Of a stretch of 64,000 bases of DNA, positions 31,571 to 44,176 are shown piece by piece. The first letter of the stretch is position 1. The number at the start of each line of letters is the position of its first letter. This DNA is from Lepturacanthus savala. Lineage: Eukaryota; Chordata; Actinopteri; Scombriformes; Trichiuridae. The stretch spans positions 15,709,356-15,773,355 of the forward strand of contig CM060470.1 in the NCBI GenBank assembly GCA_030544235.1, written 5' to 3'. Under the pieces are notes generated by a model. That model was not told the origin of the DNA and ran no database searches. It saw only the letters and a program-made list of their open reading frames with translations. The translations under genes were made by a program, and so were the position numbers.

Positions 31571-33674
31571 CATGTTTTTTCATGGATGGATACCAAGTTA
31601 TTCAGATGGAACACTTTTGTTCCTGCAGCAAATTTTTAACAACTGGTGCATCTTTAAAAAGTACCCCCCATACACATATTTTTGTATGACATATGAAGAT
31701 TAGTATTATATGAATGTTTTATTTTAAATGTTTTCCTTGTCTCTTCCACTTGATCACAAAAAAACATTGTCAGGAATTTAACCTTTAAAATTCCAATCTG
31801 TTTACAAAATGCCACTTTTTAATGAAAAAAGAAAACAATAAATGGATTAAAATAATATTCTAATTATCAAGGGGGATTTGGGGGAATGTTACCACATTCT
31901 GTTTTATGTCAATATTAGTAACAGTATTTGTTTCAGTATTGAAAGCCTTTTGATATGGAAACTCATTTGGACATTTTTTCAATATCCTTGATACAGGTAC
32001 ATATACCTATACTAGTAAGCTTTTTTTCTCACTAGTAAGACAATTTTGCACACTAATAGAATGACAGTGTCTTACTAGGAATGTATTTTCCACTACTAGC
32101 ACCACCTTTGGCCTTCTAGTGCACAATCAAATCCTAGTACTACTATTATGCCTCACTAATAAACAGATGTCATGCACTAGTTGCCTCCTAGACTACTAAG
32201 ACCCCACAAGTAGCACTAGGAAGGCATTTCTGACCTCACTAGTACTACTAGCAACGTTGAGAATGTCCACTAGTTGTACTAGTGAGAGCCAAAATGTTCA
32301 CTTGGGTGGTCCATTCCTGTTTGCCAAAAACAGACCACATGAACTAGAACTCAACCAAATTCGGTCCTCCATACTCACCACCTGCTCACCAATTCTCAAT
32401 CAAATGTTGTCAACTGTTCTGTACAGTATACGGTGGGCCACAGTTTAGTTGAGTTCTGGATCTTCCTTGGTCTGCTTTTGGCTGACATCTGGCATTGTGA
32501 TGGCTTGATTGTTACCCACTTTTGGCAAACAGGAATGGACTAAGTGCCATTCCATGTGGTATGGTGGCCAGATGAAAATGTCAGGTGTGGGCCAGATATG
32601 GACCAAACGATTTTTGCTGGCTATTTGTCCCTCCTGAGGGAAATTCAGGTTACTGAAGTTACTTCAAGTTTCTGCTTAGTTGCTACCTGGACAAATAAGA
32701 ATTTGCACAAACGTATTTACCAAGGGACAGTAAAAATTTGTCCTTTCTTCATTGAAGATCAGACTTTCATTCATAATTTGGGGAACTGCATAGTTAGCCT
32801 ACCATTTCTTTCCTCCAATGCTCATGTTTCACTGTACACAAGAAATACACAACTGCTGGATGACAGGCAGTTAGCCTGTCACTCGTAGCATCCAGGGAGG
32901 CAGTTTTAATGAACCAGGCTCCAAGGATCACGCTCAAAAAATGAACCCCACTATGTTATATGTGGACTACTTTTACTGACATCAAAGATGGGCCATGCGT
33001 GTTTCTTAAAAGTACCATCTTTTGTGCCAAAGATATGCTGTAGGTGCCTATTTTTGCCCCTGCCCCCGGAAAAGCTTCTAACACTACTGAATATATGTAA
33101 GAGAGCTAAATACAGATAGAATGTAGAAAGACACTGTTGAGGCCTGACACTTCATATTAATAATGATAATAATAACAATAATAGTAATACAGATAATCTA
33201 AATTGCACTTCTCAAAACCAATGTTACTGGGGATTTTACACAAAACAAGTAAGAAATATAGAGTCACACAGATAATGCATGAAGCTCAATGCAGGTCAAA
33301 CACCCCAGCCCTGATGATCAGCAATTATTTTCTATATATTTGCATATAGTCTCATATGAATAACAATGAATAACATTATGTTCTATAAATATAGTACTCT
33401 GAATCTGACTCATTGATGATTGATGAAGACATGATGACAAACACAGACCACCACTTAAAGCACAAAGCAAAAGTTGGTACATAAACAATACAAATAACGA
33501 TACAAGAATAAAAAGCATGGCACATGATCATAAAACAGACAGATAAAAAGTAAACCTCATTCATTATAATCACGTCATGTAGAACAGATTGAAATATTCT
33601 ACATATATTTTGAGGACAACTTTAACCTAAAGCTCTTGATACACCTTAAAGCAAATCAAAGCAGTTTTCAAACT
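31466..33674. repeat. Array spacer 2
   Basis: Second copy of the roughly 2.2 kb array spacer, closely similar to 28265-30478, with the ACTAG-rich segment at 32010-32286 and the inverted repeat at 32310-32539. No gene called. Confidence 0.85.
32310..32539. repeat. Hairpin-forming inverted repeat in array spacer
   Basis: The left arm TCCATTCCTGTTTGCCAAAA (32310-32329) is the exact reverse complement of the right arm at 32520-32539. Inside, ...CAGACCACATGAACTAGAACTC pairs imperfectly with GAGTTCTGGATCTTCC...GGTCTG. Equivalent structures lie in every spacer. It could be a foldback or MITE relic. Confidence 0.65.
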
Positions 33675-34616
33675 TTATAGAAGAGGTATTCTTCCTTTTA
33701 AATAAATTAAACCCATGATCATATTCCGGATTTTGGTCAGTTGCAATCCATATAACAAAGCACTCATAACTGGAGGAATAATGAGAAATTCTATGGAGAT
33801 AAAGTTTTGGAGACTTTGAGGTAAATCTGCAGCGCTAAATCGCATATACATCAAATCAAACATAAATGCAGTGGAGTTAATGATCAGAGAGGATAAATGG
33901 GGCATACAGGTCTGTATAAACCTTATCCTGTTTTCTTTGGACCTTACACAAGTCTTAATAAGATGCATATAAGTCCAAACTATAAAAAAACAATGAAACA
34001 TATAAATGAATAGTGATGCATATGCAACCACATTATTTGAAAATGTGTTAGTACCAGGACAAGCAAGTTTGACAATTACCCAGTTCACACAATAGAGTTT
34101 CTGAATGTGTGAACCACATAACCTGAGTCTAGATGATAGTATAATATTGATGGAGACAATGCAAAAAGGTGTTAGCCAGGAAAAAGCGATCAGTTGAGAG
34201 AGCCTCCTCTTTGACATGAAAGTGTGGTAGTGCAGCGGTCGACATATAGCCAGATATCTGTCATAGGCCATAACTGTTAGGATGGACATGTTTTTGCAAG
34301 CAAATGAGTACATTACAAAAGCCTGAAAGAAGCATCCACTGTATGAGATTTGTTGAGAAGACGACAGGATATCTAAGAGGAATTTGGGGTAGAACCCTGT
34401 TGTCCCATAAAGTGCATTGATGTAAAAACTACACAATAAGATGTACATAGGCTCATGCAGACTTTCATTTAAGATAATAATCAAGATGAGAAAGATATTG
34501 ACAAACAAAATAATACAGTAATACAGTAAAGTGAATGTGAAGAGAGTGAGTCTGTAATTAATTGTTTCGTTTATCCCTGATAAAGTGAAAATTCTTACAA
34601 CAGAATCATTATCCAT
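33675..34616 (-). CDS. Odorant receptor, intact (array unit 3), 313 aa
   Basis: ATG 34614-34616. Nearly the same protein as unit 2 (about five substitutions) and the same altered TM7 motif (SALLY for NPxxY). LHEPMY, MAYDRYLAIC and KLACPGT are intact. No disruption. Such close copies probably have overlapping odorant ranges (inference). Same strand and same flanking spacers as its neighbours. Confidence 0.92.
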   Translation of the reverse strand: MDNDSVVRIFTLSGINETINYRLTLFTFTLLYYCIILFVNIFLILIIILNESLHEPMYILLCSFYINALYGTTGFYPKFLLDILSSSQQISYSGCFFQAFVMYSFACKNMSILTVMAYDRYLAICRPLHYHTFMSKRRLSQLIAFSWLTPFCIVSINIILSSRLRLCGSHIQKLYCVNWVIVKLACPGTNTFSNNVVAYASLFIYMFHCFFIVWTYMHLIKTCVRSKENRIRFIQTCMPHLSSLIINSTAFMFDLMYMRFSAADLPQSLQNFISIEFLIIPPVMSALLYGLQLTKIRNMIMGLIYLKGRIPLL

Positions 34617-34661
34617 GATGAGAGAACAAACCCTTGCCAGTGTCACAGCATAAGTGGGCAC

Positions 34662-36815
34662 AGAGTAAGAGGTTACCCTAGACTGTCGTTACATCACTAA
34701 CACTCTGATCTATATCTACACCATAACAGAAATGCAGCAACACTGCTGGGAATTCAAACTCAAGGCCGTGGTTTTTCATACATGGATACCAAGTTATTCA
34801 GATGGAACACTTTTGTTCCTGCAGCAAATTTTTAACTGGTGCATCTTTAAAAAGTACCCCCCATACACATATTTGTGTATGACATATGAAGATTAGTATT
34901 ATATGAATGTTTTGTTTTGTTTACAAATTGCCACTTTTTAATGAAAAAAGGAAAACAATAAATGGATTAAAAATAATATTCTGAATATCAAGGGGAATTT
35001 TGGGGAATGTTAACACATTCTGTTTTATGTCAATATTAGTATCAGTATTTGTTTCAGTATTGAAAGCCTATTGATATGGAAACTCATTTGGACATTTTTT
35101 CAATATCCTTGATACAGGTACATATACCTATACTAGGAAGTTTTTTTTCTCACTAGTAAGACAATTTTGCACACTAATAGAATAACTGTCTCACTAGGAA
35201 TGTATTTTCCACTACTAGCACCACCTTTGGCCTTCTAGTGCACAATCAAATCCTAGTACTACTACTATGCCTTACTAATAAACAGATGTCATGCACTAGT
35301 AGCCTCCTAGACTACTAGGACCCCACAAGTAGCACAAGGAAGACATTTCTGACCTCACTAGTACTACTAGTAACATTGAGAATGTCCACTAGTAGTACTA
35401 GTGAGAGCCAAAATGTTCATCTTGGGTGGTCCATTCCTGTTTGCCAAAAACAGACCATATGAACTAGAACTCAACCAAATTTGGTCCTCCACACTCACCA
35501 CCTGCTCACCAATACTCAATCAAATGTTGTCAACTGTTCTGTACAGTATACGTTGGGCCACAGTTTAGTTGAGTTCTGGATCTTCCTTGGTCTGCTTTTG
35601 GCTGACATCTGGCATTGCATTGTGATGGCTTGATTGTTACCCACTTTTGGCAAACAGGAATGGACTAAGTGCCATTCCATGTGGTATGGTGGCTAGATGA
35701 AAATGTCAGGTGTGGGCCAGATATGGACCAAACGATTTTTGCTGGCTATTTGTCCCTCCTGAGGGAAATTCAAGTTACCGAAGTTACTTCAAGTTTTTGC
35801 TTAGTTGCTACCTGGACAAATGAGAATTTGCACAAACATATTTACCAAGGGACAGTAAAAAATTGTGCTTTCTTCATTGAAGACCAGACTTTCATTAATA
35901 ATTTGGGGAACCGCATAGTTAGCCTGCCATTTCTTTCTTCCAGTGTTCATGTTTTCACTGTACACATGATGGTGCTGCACAAGAAATACACAACTGCTGG
36001 ATGACAGGCAGTTAGCCTGTCACTCGTAGCATCCAGGGAGGCAGTTATAATGAACCAGGCTCCAAGGATCACACTCAAAAAATTAACCCCACTATGTTAT
36101 ATGTGGTCTACTTTTACTGACATCAAAGGTGGGCCAAGTGTGTTCCTTAAAAGTACCATCTTTTGTGCCAAAGATATGCTGTAGGTGCCTTTTTTTGCCC
36201 CTGCCCCCGGAAAAGCTTCTAACACTACTGAATATATGTAAGAGAGCTAAATACAGACAGAATGTAGAAAGACACTGTTGAGGCCTGACACTTCATATTA
36301 ATAATGATAACAATAACAATAATAGTAATACAGATAATCTAAATTGCACTTCTCAAAACCAATGTTACTGGGGATTTTACACAAAAAAAGGAATAAATAT
36401 AAAGTCACACAGATAATGCATGAAGCTCAATGCAGGTCAAACACCCGGGCCCCGATGATCAGCAATTATTTTCTACATATTTGCATATAGTCGCATATGA
36501 ATAACAATGAATAACATTATGTTCTATAAATATAGTACTCTGAATCTGACTCATTGATGATTGATGAAGACATGATGACAAACACAGACCACCACTTAAA
36601 GCACAAAGCAAAAGTTGGTACATAAACAATACAAATAACGATACAAGAATAAAAAGCATGGCACATGATCATAAAACAGACGGATGAAAAGTAAACCTCA
36701 TTCATTATAATCACGTCTTGTAGAACAGATTGAAATATTCTACATATATTTTGAGGACAACTTTAACCTAAAGCTCTTGATACACCTTAAAGCAAATCAA
36801 AGCAGTTTTCAAACT
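34662..36815. repeat. Array spacer 3
   Basis: Third spacer copy. It lacks about 60 bases near 34915 relative to spacer 2, and has small length changes in the ACTAG segment (35133-35406). No gene called. Confidence 0.85.
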
Positions 36816-37757
36816 TTATAGAAGAGGTGTTTTTCCTTTTAAATAAATTAAACCCATGATCATATTCCGGATTTTGGTCAGTTGCAATCCATATAACAAA
36901 GCACTCATAACTGGAGGAATAATGAGAAATTCTATGGAGATAAAGTTTTGGAGACTTTGAGGTAAATCTGCAGCGCTAAATCGCATATACATCAAATCAA
37001 AAATAAATGCAGTGAAGTTAATGATCAGAGAGGATAAATGGGGCATACAGGTCTGTATAAACTTTATCCTGCTTTCTTTGGACCTTACACAAGTCTTAAT
37101 AAGATGCATATAAGTCCAAACTACAAAAAAATAATGAGACATATAAATGAATAGTGATGCATATGCAACCACATTATTTGAAAATGTGTTAGTACCAGGA
37201 CAAGCAAGTTTGACAATTACCCAGTTCACACAATAGAGTTTCTGAATGTGTGAACCACATAACCTGAGTCTAGACGATAGTATAATATTGATGGAGACAA
37301 TGCAAAAAGGTGTTAGCCAGGAAAAAGCGATCAGTTGAGAGAGCCTCCTCTTTGACATGAAAGTGTGGTAGTGCAGCGGTCGACATATAGCCAGATATCT
37401 GTCATAAGCCATAACTGTTAGGATGGACATGTTTTTGCAAGCAAATGAGTTCATTACAAAAGCCTGAAAGAAACATCCACTGTATGAGATTTGCTGAGAA
37501 GACGACAGGAGATCTAAGAGGAATTTGGGGTAGAACCCTGTTGTCCCATAAAGTGCACTGATGTAAAAACTACACAATAAGATGTACATAGGCTCATGCA
37601 GACTTTCATTTAAGATAATAATCAAGATGAGAAAGATATTGACAAACAAAATAATACAGTAGTGCAGTAAAGTGAATGTGAAGAGAGTGAGTCTGTAATT
37701 AATTGTTTCGTTTATCCCTGATAAAGTGAAAATTCTTACAACAGAATCATTATCCAT
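36816..37757 (-). CDS. Odorant receptor, intact (array unit 4), 313 aa
   Basis: ATG 37755-37757. Same family and same TM7 alteration (SALLY) as units 2 and 3, but more diverged, with about fifteen differences from unit 2, among them TLLHYC in TM1, YISALYG in TM2, VMNSFACKN in TM3, YMSHYFFVVWT in TM5 and a tail ending KTPLL. Some of these (LLHYC, VMNSF) are shared with unit 1, suggesting conversion or a common origin. Open throughout; core motifs otherwise intact. Confidence 0.92.
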   Translation of the reverse strand: MDNDSVVRIFTLSGINETINYRLTLFTFTLLHYCIILFVNIFLILIIILNESLHEPMYILLCSFYISALYGTTGFYPKFLLDLLSSSQQISYSGCFFQAFVMNSFACKNMSILTVMAYDRYLAICRPLHYHTFMSKRRLSQLIAFSWLTPFCIVSINIILSSRLRLCGSHIQKLYCVNWVIVKLACPGTNTFSNNVVAYASLFIYMSHYFFVVWTYMHLIKTCVRSKESRIKFIQTCMPHLSSLIINFTAFIFDLMYMRFSAADLPQSLQNFISIEFLIIPPVMSALLYGLQLTKIRNMIMGLIYLKGKTPLL

Positions 37758-37802
37758 GATGAGAGAACAAACCCTTGCCAGTGTCACAGCATAAGTGGGC
37801 AC

Positions 37803-39919
37803 AGAGTAAGAGGTTACCCTAGACTGTCGTTACATCACTAACGCTCTGATCTATATCTACACCATAACAGCAATGCAGCAACACTGCTGGGAATTCAAAC
37901 TCAAGGCCATGTTTTTTCATGGATGGATACCAAGTTATTCAGATGGAACACTTTTGTTCCTGCAGCAAATTTTTAACAACTGGTGCATCTTTAAAAAGTA
38001 CCCCCATACACATATTTGTGTATGACATATGAAGATTAGTATTATATGAATGTTTTATTTTAAATGTTTTCCTTGTCTTTTCCACTTGATCACAAAAAAA
38101 ACATTGTCAGGAATTTAACCTTTAAAATGCCAATCTGTTTACAAAATGCCACTTTTTAATGAAAAAAAGAAAACAATAAATGGATTAAAAATAACATTCT
38201 GAATATCAAGGGGAAATTTGGGGAATGTTAACACATTCTGTTTTATGTCAATATTAGTGACAATATTTGTTTCAGTATTGAAAGCCTTTTGATATGGAAA
38301 CTCATTTGGACATTTTTTCAATATCCTTGATATAGGTACATATACCTATACTAGTAAGCTTTTTTTCTCACTAGTAAGACAATTTTGCACACTAATAGAA
38401 TAACGGTGTCTTACTAGGAATGTATTTTCCACTACTAGCACCACCTTTGGCCTACTAGTGCACAATCAAACCCTAGTACTACTACTATGCCTTACTAATA
38501 AACAGATGTCATGCACTAGTAGCCTCCTAGACTACTAGGACCCCACAAGTAGCACTAGGAAGGCATTTCTGACCTCACTAGTACTACTAGTAACATTGAG
38601 AATGTCCACTAGTAGTACTAGTGACAGCCAAAATGTTCATCTTGGGTGGTCCATTCCTGTTTTCCAAAAACAGACCACATGAACGAGAACTCAACCAAAT
38701 TCGGCCCTCCACACTCACCGCCTGCTCACCAATACTCAATCAAATGTTGTCAACTGTTCTGAACAGTATACGGTGGGCCACAGTTTAGTTGAGTTCTGGA
38801 TCTTCCTTGGTCTGCTTTTGGCTGACATCTGGCATTGTGATGGCTTGATTGTTACCCACTTTTGGCAAACAGGAATGGACCAAGTGCCATTCCATGTGGT
38901 ATGGTGGCCAGATGAAAATGTCAGGTGTGGGCCAGATATGGACCAAACGATTTTTGCTGGCTATTTGTCCCTCCTGAGGGAAATTCAAGTTACTGAAGTT
39001 ATAATTTGGAGAACTGCATAGTTAGCCTACCATTTCTTTCCTCCAGTGCTCATGTTTTCACTGTACACATGATGTTGCTGAACAAGAAATACACAACTGC
39101 TGGATGACAGGCAGTTAGCCTGTCACTCGTAGCATCCAGGGAGGCAGTTTTAATGAACCAGGCTCCAAGGATCACACTCAAAAAATGAACCCCACTATGT
39201 TATATGTGGACTACTTTTACTGACATCAAAGGTGGGCCAAGTGTGTTCCTTAAAAGTACCATCTTTTGTGCCAAAGATATGCTGTAGGTGCCTTTTTTTT
39301 GCCCCTGCCCCCGGAAAAGCTTCTAACACTACTGAATATATGTAAGAGAGCTAAATACAGATAGAATGTAGAAAGACACTGTTGAGGCCTGACACTTCAT
39401 ATTAATAATGATAATAATAACAATAATAGTAATACAGATAATCTAAATTGCACTTCTCAAAACCAATGTTACTGGGGATTTTACACAAAACAAGTAAGAA
39501 ATATAAAGTCACACAGATAATGCATGAAGCTCAATGCAGGTCAAACACCCCAGCCCTGATGATCAGCAATTATTTTCTATATATTTGCATATAGTCTCAT
39601 ATGAATAACAATGAATAACATTATGTTCTATAAATATAGTACTCTGAATCTGACTCATTGATGATTGATGAAGACATGATGACAAACACAGACCACCACT
39701 TAAAGCACAAAGCAAAAGTTGGTACATAAACAATACAAATAACGATACAAGAATAAAAAGCATGGCACATGATCATAAAACAGACAGATAAAAAGTAAAC
39801 CTCATTCATTATAATCACGTCATGTAGAACAGATTGAAATATTCTACATATATTTTTAGGACAACTTTAACCTAAACCTCTTGATACACCTTAAAGCAAA
39901 TTAAAGCACTTTTCAAACT
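37803..39919. repeat. Array spacer 4
   Basis: Fourth spacer copy, shorter near 39000, where the ACTTCAAGTTTCTGC...-type stretch of the other spacers is missing. ACTAG-rich segment at 38349-38630. No gene called. Confidence 0.85.
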
Positions 39920-40414
39920 TTATAGAAGAGGTATTCTTCCTTTTATATAAATTAAACCCATGATCATATTCCGGATTTTGGTCAGTTTCAATCCATATAT
40001 CAAAGCACTCATAACTGGAGGAATAATGAGAAATTCTATGGAGATAAAGTTTTGGAGACTTTGAGGTAAATCTGCAGCGCTAAATCGCATATACATCAAA
40101 TCAAACATAAATACAGTGAAGTTAATGATCAGAGAGAATAAATGGGGCATACAGGTCTGTATAAACTTTATCCTGCTTTCTTTGGACCTTACACAAGTCT
40201 TAATAAGATGCATATAAGTCCAAACTATAAAAAAACAATGAGACATATAAATGAATAGTGATGCATATGCAACCACATTATTTGAAAATGTGTTAGTACC
40301 AGGACAAGCAAGTTTGACAATTACCCAGTTCACACAATAGAGTTTCTGAATGTGTGAACCACATAACCTGAGTCTAGACGATAGTATAATATTGATGGAG
40401 ACAATGCAAAAAGG
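39920..40414 (-). pseudogene. Odorant receptor pseudogene, 5' half deleted (array unit 5)
   Basis: Encodes only the region from FCIVSINIILSSRL (TM4 end) to the normal C terminus (GRIPLL). At about 40414 the receptor joins directly to the upstream flank (ACCATGTTTTTTCATGC), which in unit 4 lies about 600 bases further away (37905 onward). The deletion removed the start, TM1-TM3 and the DRY motif. The join has a short AGG/AAGG overlap, consistent with microhomology-mediated loss. The apparent ATG-led frame (MKKHG...) is a fusion artefact. TM7 reads SALIY. Confidence 0.92.
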
Positions 40415-40429
40415 ACCATGTTTTTTCAT

Positions 40430-42332
40430 GCATGGATACCAAGTTATTCAGATGGAACACTTTTGTTCCTGCAGCAAATTTTTAACAACTGGTGCGTCTT
40501 TAAAAAGTACCCCCATACACATATTTGTGTATGACATATGAAGATTAGTATTATATAAATATTTTATTTTAAATTAAAAAACATTTTTTTCCTTGTCTTT
40601 TCCACTTGATCACAAAAAAAAACATTGTCAGGAATTTAACCTTTAAAATGCCAATCTGTTTACAAAATGCCACTTTTTAATGAAAAAAGAAAACAATAAA
40701 TGGATTAAAAATAATATTCTGAATATCAAGGGGAAATTTGGGGAATGTTAACACATTCTGTTTTATGTCAATATTAGTGACAATATTTGTTTCAGTATTG
40801 AAAGCCTTTTGATATGGAAACTCATTTGGACATTTTTTCATTTTTTCTTGATACAGGTACATATACCTATACTAGTAAGCTTTTTTTCTCACTAGTAAGA
40901 CAATTTTGCACACTAATAGAATAACGGTGTCTTACTAGGAATGTTTTTTCCACTACTAGCACCACCTTTGGCAAAGAATTTCTGACCTCACTAGTACTAC
41001 TAGTAACATTGAGAATGTCCACTAGTAGTACTAGTGAGAGCCAAAATGTTCATCTTGGGTGGTCCATTCTTGTTTGCCAAAAACAGACCACATGAACTAG
41101 AACTCAACCAAATTTGGTCCTCCACACTCACCACCTGCTCACCAATTCTCAATCAAATGTTGTCAACTGTTCTGTACAGTATACGTTGGGCTACAGTTTA
41201 GTTGAGTTCTGGATGTTCCTTGGTCTGCTTTTGGCTGACATCTGGCATTGTGATGGCCCAGTTTTAACCCACTTTTGGCAAACAGGAATGGACCAAGTGC
41301 CATTCCATGTGGTATGGTGGCCAGATGAAAATGTCAGGTGTGGGCCAGATATGGACCAAATGATTTTTGCTGGCTATTTGTCCCTCTGGAGGGAAATTCA
41401 AGTTACTGAAGTTATAATTTGGGGAACCACATAGTTAGCCTACCATTTCTTTCCTCCAGTGCTCATGTTTTCACTGTACACATGATGGTGCTGCACAAGA
41501 AATACAAAACTGCTGGATGACAGGCAGTTAGCCTGTCACTCGTAGCATCCAGGGAGCCAGTTTTAATGAACCAGGCTCCAAGGATCACACTCAAAAAATG
41601 AACCCCACTATGTTATATGTGGACTACTTTTACTGACATCCGGATTGGTCATTGCTAACTTGCCATATTTTGGCCCAAACTGGGCCAAATATGTTCCAAC
41701 AAAGGTGGGCCATGCATGTTCCTTAAAAGTACCATCTTTTGTGCCAAAGATATGCTGTAGGTGCCTTTTTTTGCCCCTGCCCCCGGAAAAGCTTCTAACA
41801 CTACTGAATATATGTAAGAGAGCTAAATACAGACAGAATGTAGAAAGACACTGTTGAGGCCTGACACTTCATATTAATAATGATAACAATAACAATAATA
41901 GTAATACAGATAATCTAAATTGCACTTGTCAAAATCAATGTTACTGGGGATTTTACACAAAACAAGTAATAAATATAAAGTCACATATATAAGATATGTG
42001 ACATATAAGATATAAGACATGATGACAAACACAGACCACAAGTTGAGTGAATAAAGTTAAATTTAATAAAAGGTAATACAATTATTCTAACTGTTATTGC
42101 ACATTATAAACAAGACCAAAAATACCAGAAACAGCCCTGCTCATGGAAAAAAATGAACATGAACATGCAGGAGATTTAGTACAACACTGTGTTCATTGTA
42201 CACCTTTTGTATTTATGTTTAATATTCTTAATAAATAAGAACAGTGTTTTAGAAAAAAATATATACATATTTAGATAATATTTGAACACTTGTTCAAGAA
42301 TTGATGAGATGAGCATGTTCACCTTGACTGAT
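40430..42332. repeat. Array spacer 5 and flank of OR-14
   Basis: A degraded spacer: the ACTAG segment is cut (about 40870-41040, with a jump near 40970), and a segment near 41640-41700 (TTGGCCCAAACTGGGCC) is present as in the second-block spacer but not in spacers 1-4. From 42000 the sequence matches 59770-60464 and leads to OR-14. No gene called. Confidence 0.75.
42078..42089. other. Empty SINE insertion site
   Basis: Single copy of ACAATTATTCTA in continuous flank. The paralog has this 12-mer twice (59838-59849, 60203-60214) around a 353-base SINE-like element, so this is the pre-insertion state. Confidence 0.8.
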
Positions 42333-43262
42333 TTAAAAGTTTTCTCTCTGTTTTTGAATAAAACCAAGAATGCTGTTTCGAATTTTGCTCAATCTCAGTC
42401 CGTATATCAGTGGATTCACAACCGGAGGAATGAGCAGGAACTCAATTGCCATTAAGTTCTGAAGGCTTTGAGATAAACTTCTTGAACCAAACCGAGTGTA
42501 CATCAAATCCAAAAGTATAGTGATGCCAAAGTTGAATAAAGAGATTAAATGTGGCACACATGTCTGTATAAACTTAGCCCTGCTCTCACTGGATGTCAGA
42601 CTTGTCCTGACCAGATACACATAAGACCAAAAAATACAGACAAAATGGCCACAGTAAATACCAATGTTAAAATATGCAATGCACAGGTTAACTGTAGAGA
42701 TAGTGCAGGCTAGTTGACCAATTAGAAAGTTTACACAGTAAAGTTTAGGTATCAATGAGCCGCAAAACTTTAACTGGAAAATGGTTATTGTGTTCATGAA
42801 CATGCAGTAAAGTGGTAACAGCCACGAGAAAGCCACTAACAGACATACTATTTTTCTAGTCATTATCGAGTGGTACATTAGTGGCCGACAAATTGCCACA
42901 TATCTATCATAAGCCATAACAGCTAGAATCGATAATTCACATCCAGATGATGAATGTATCACAAACCCCTGCATGAAGCATTCGGTGAGAGAAATGACAT
43001 GAGAGGTGGAAAGAAGATCAAGGAGGAATTTGGGGTAAAAGCCTATAGCTCCATAAAGTGCATTGATGCACTGATTACACACAAAGATATACATCGGTTC
43101 ATGAAGCTTTCTGTCCACAATGATGGTTATGATAAGAACAACATTTATGATGCATATTATTGAATAATACAGTAAAGTGAGCACAAAGAGAATAATCCTG
43201 TGCTGCATTGTGTAATTTAATCCTGAAAGAACAAACAATGTTAGTACAGAAACATTATCCAT
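42333..43262 (-). CDS. Odorant receptor, intact (OR-14), divergent subfamily, 309 aa
   Basis: Single-exon receptor of a different subfamily. ATG 43260-43262 (MDNVSVLTLFVLSG) is the best start; in-frame ATGs at 43286 and 43298 are possible, but the frame's far upstream opening is a TTG. Motifs: LHEPMYIFVC, MAYDRYVAIC (the more usual OR form with V), KLYCVNFLIGQLACTIS, QTCVPHLISLFNF, NPLIYGLRLSKIRN; tail ends QRENF. A TATA-like ATATAAAGAG on the minus strand lies near 43432-43441, about 170 bases upstream. Intact; its duplicate at 60465 is broken. Confidence 0.92.
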   Translation of the reverse strand: MDNVSVLTLFVLSGLNYTMQHRIILFVLTLLYYSIICIINVVLIITIIVDRKLHEPMYIFVCNQCINALYGAIGFYPKFLLDLLSTSHVISLTECFMQGFVIHSSSGCELSILAVMAYDRYVAICRPLMYHSIMTRKIVCLLVAFSWLLPLYCMFMNTITIFQLKFCGSLIPKLYCVNFLIGQLACTISTVNLCIAYFNIGIYCGHFVCIFWSYVYLVRTSLTSSESRAKFIQTCVPHLISLFNFGITILLDLMYTRFGSRSLSQSLQNLMAIEFLLIPPVVNPLIYGLRLSKIRNSILGFIQKQRENF

Positions 43263-43816
43263 TAAACCGGATGGCACAACCGGCATGATTTCAGTCATGT
43301 CAATTTCATTTAATTTCAAATATTTCTTCTAACTTCAAAATACATCTTTGACATACATGTTGAGTTGCTGGTGGGGACAACAATGAACAACAACCTGTGC
43401 TGGTTGTCTGAGCGCAGAGATGTTTTGTGCCTCTTTATATCATGTCCTCGTGATAACTCACTGCAAATCACTAAAGTTCAAGCATTGAGTATACACTGGA
43501 GAGACTTATCAACATTGAAATAAGTTTGACACATAAGTTTGAAAACGTCTTCTCTTGAGTAACTTTTTTGATAGCAAGCTAGATGCAAATAAGATTTTAT
43601 TTTCATAGTTTAGCCACAGTAGCAGCTGCCTTTTCTGTTGCAATGCAGCATTTTTTGGCAAATTACTGCCACCTTTAAATCATTTTAATAGAATGAAACC
43701 CTTTGGCAGGACAGTGTAAAGCGCCATTTCATCTGTGTCCTTGTGCATGTGCATGAAACAAAAAAAAAAAAAAGTTTTTCAGTAGCACCACTTTGGCTCT
43801 ACAACACACACATGTA
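43263..43816. other. OR-14 upstream region
   Basis: Contains the TATA-like motif near 43432-43441. Bases 43560-43760 (GATGCAAATAAG..., TAGCAGCTGCC) are related to 50180-50340. No gene seen. Confidence 0.5.
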
Positions 43817-44176
43817 CGCTACTGTTTAAAAGTTTATGGTCACCCAGACAATTTAGTGTTTTCCATGAGAAAGTCATACATTTATTCACCACTACGAGTT
43901 GTAAAATAAAAAGAAATGATTACATTGGCATTTTGATATGATGAGCAAACACGTTGTACTATTAAAACACTGGAATGATAGTTGGTGAAAATCGGTCTCT
44001 ATACACCTATGTAGATATTGCATCAAAAAACAGACTGCAGCTAGAATAGTCATTTACCACATTAACAATGTATAGAGTGTATTTATGATTAGTTTCAAGT
44101 TAACTTCATTGAAAACACAGTGCTTTTCTTTCAAAAATAACATTTCTAAGTGACCCCAAACTTTTGAATGGTAGTG
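43817..44176. mobile_element. Complete Tc1-like MITE with TA target site
   Basis: 360 bases with inverted ends: left CGCTACTGTTTAAAAGTTTATGG, right (reverse complement) CACTACCATTCAAAAGTTTGGGG. TA at 43815-43816 and 44177-44178 is the mariner/Tc1 target duplication. No transposase frame. Same family as 15310-15564. Confidence 0.8.
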
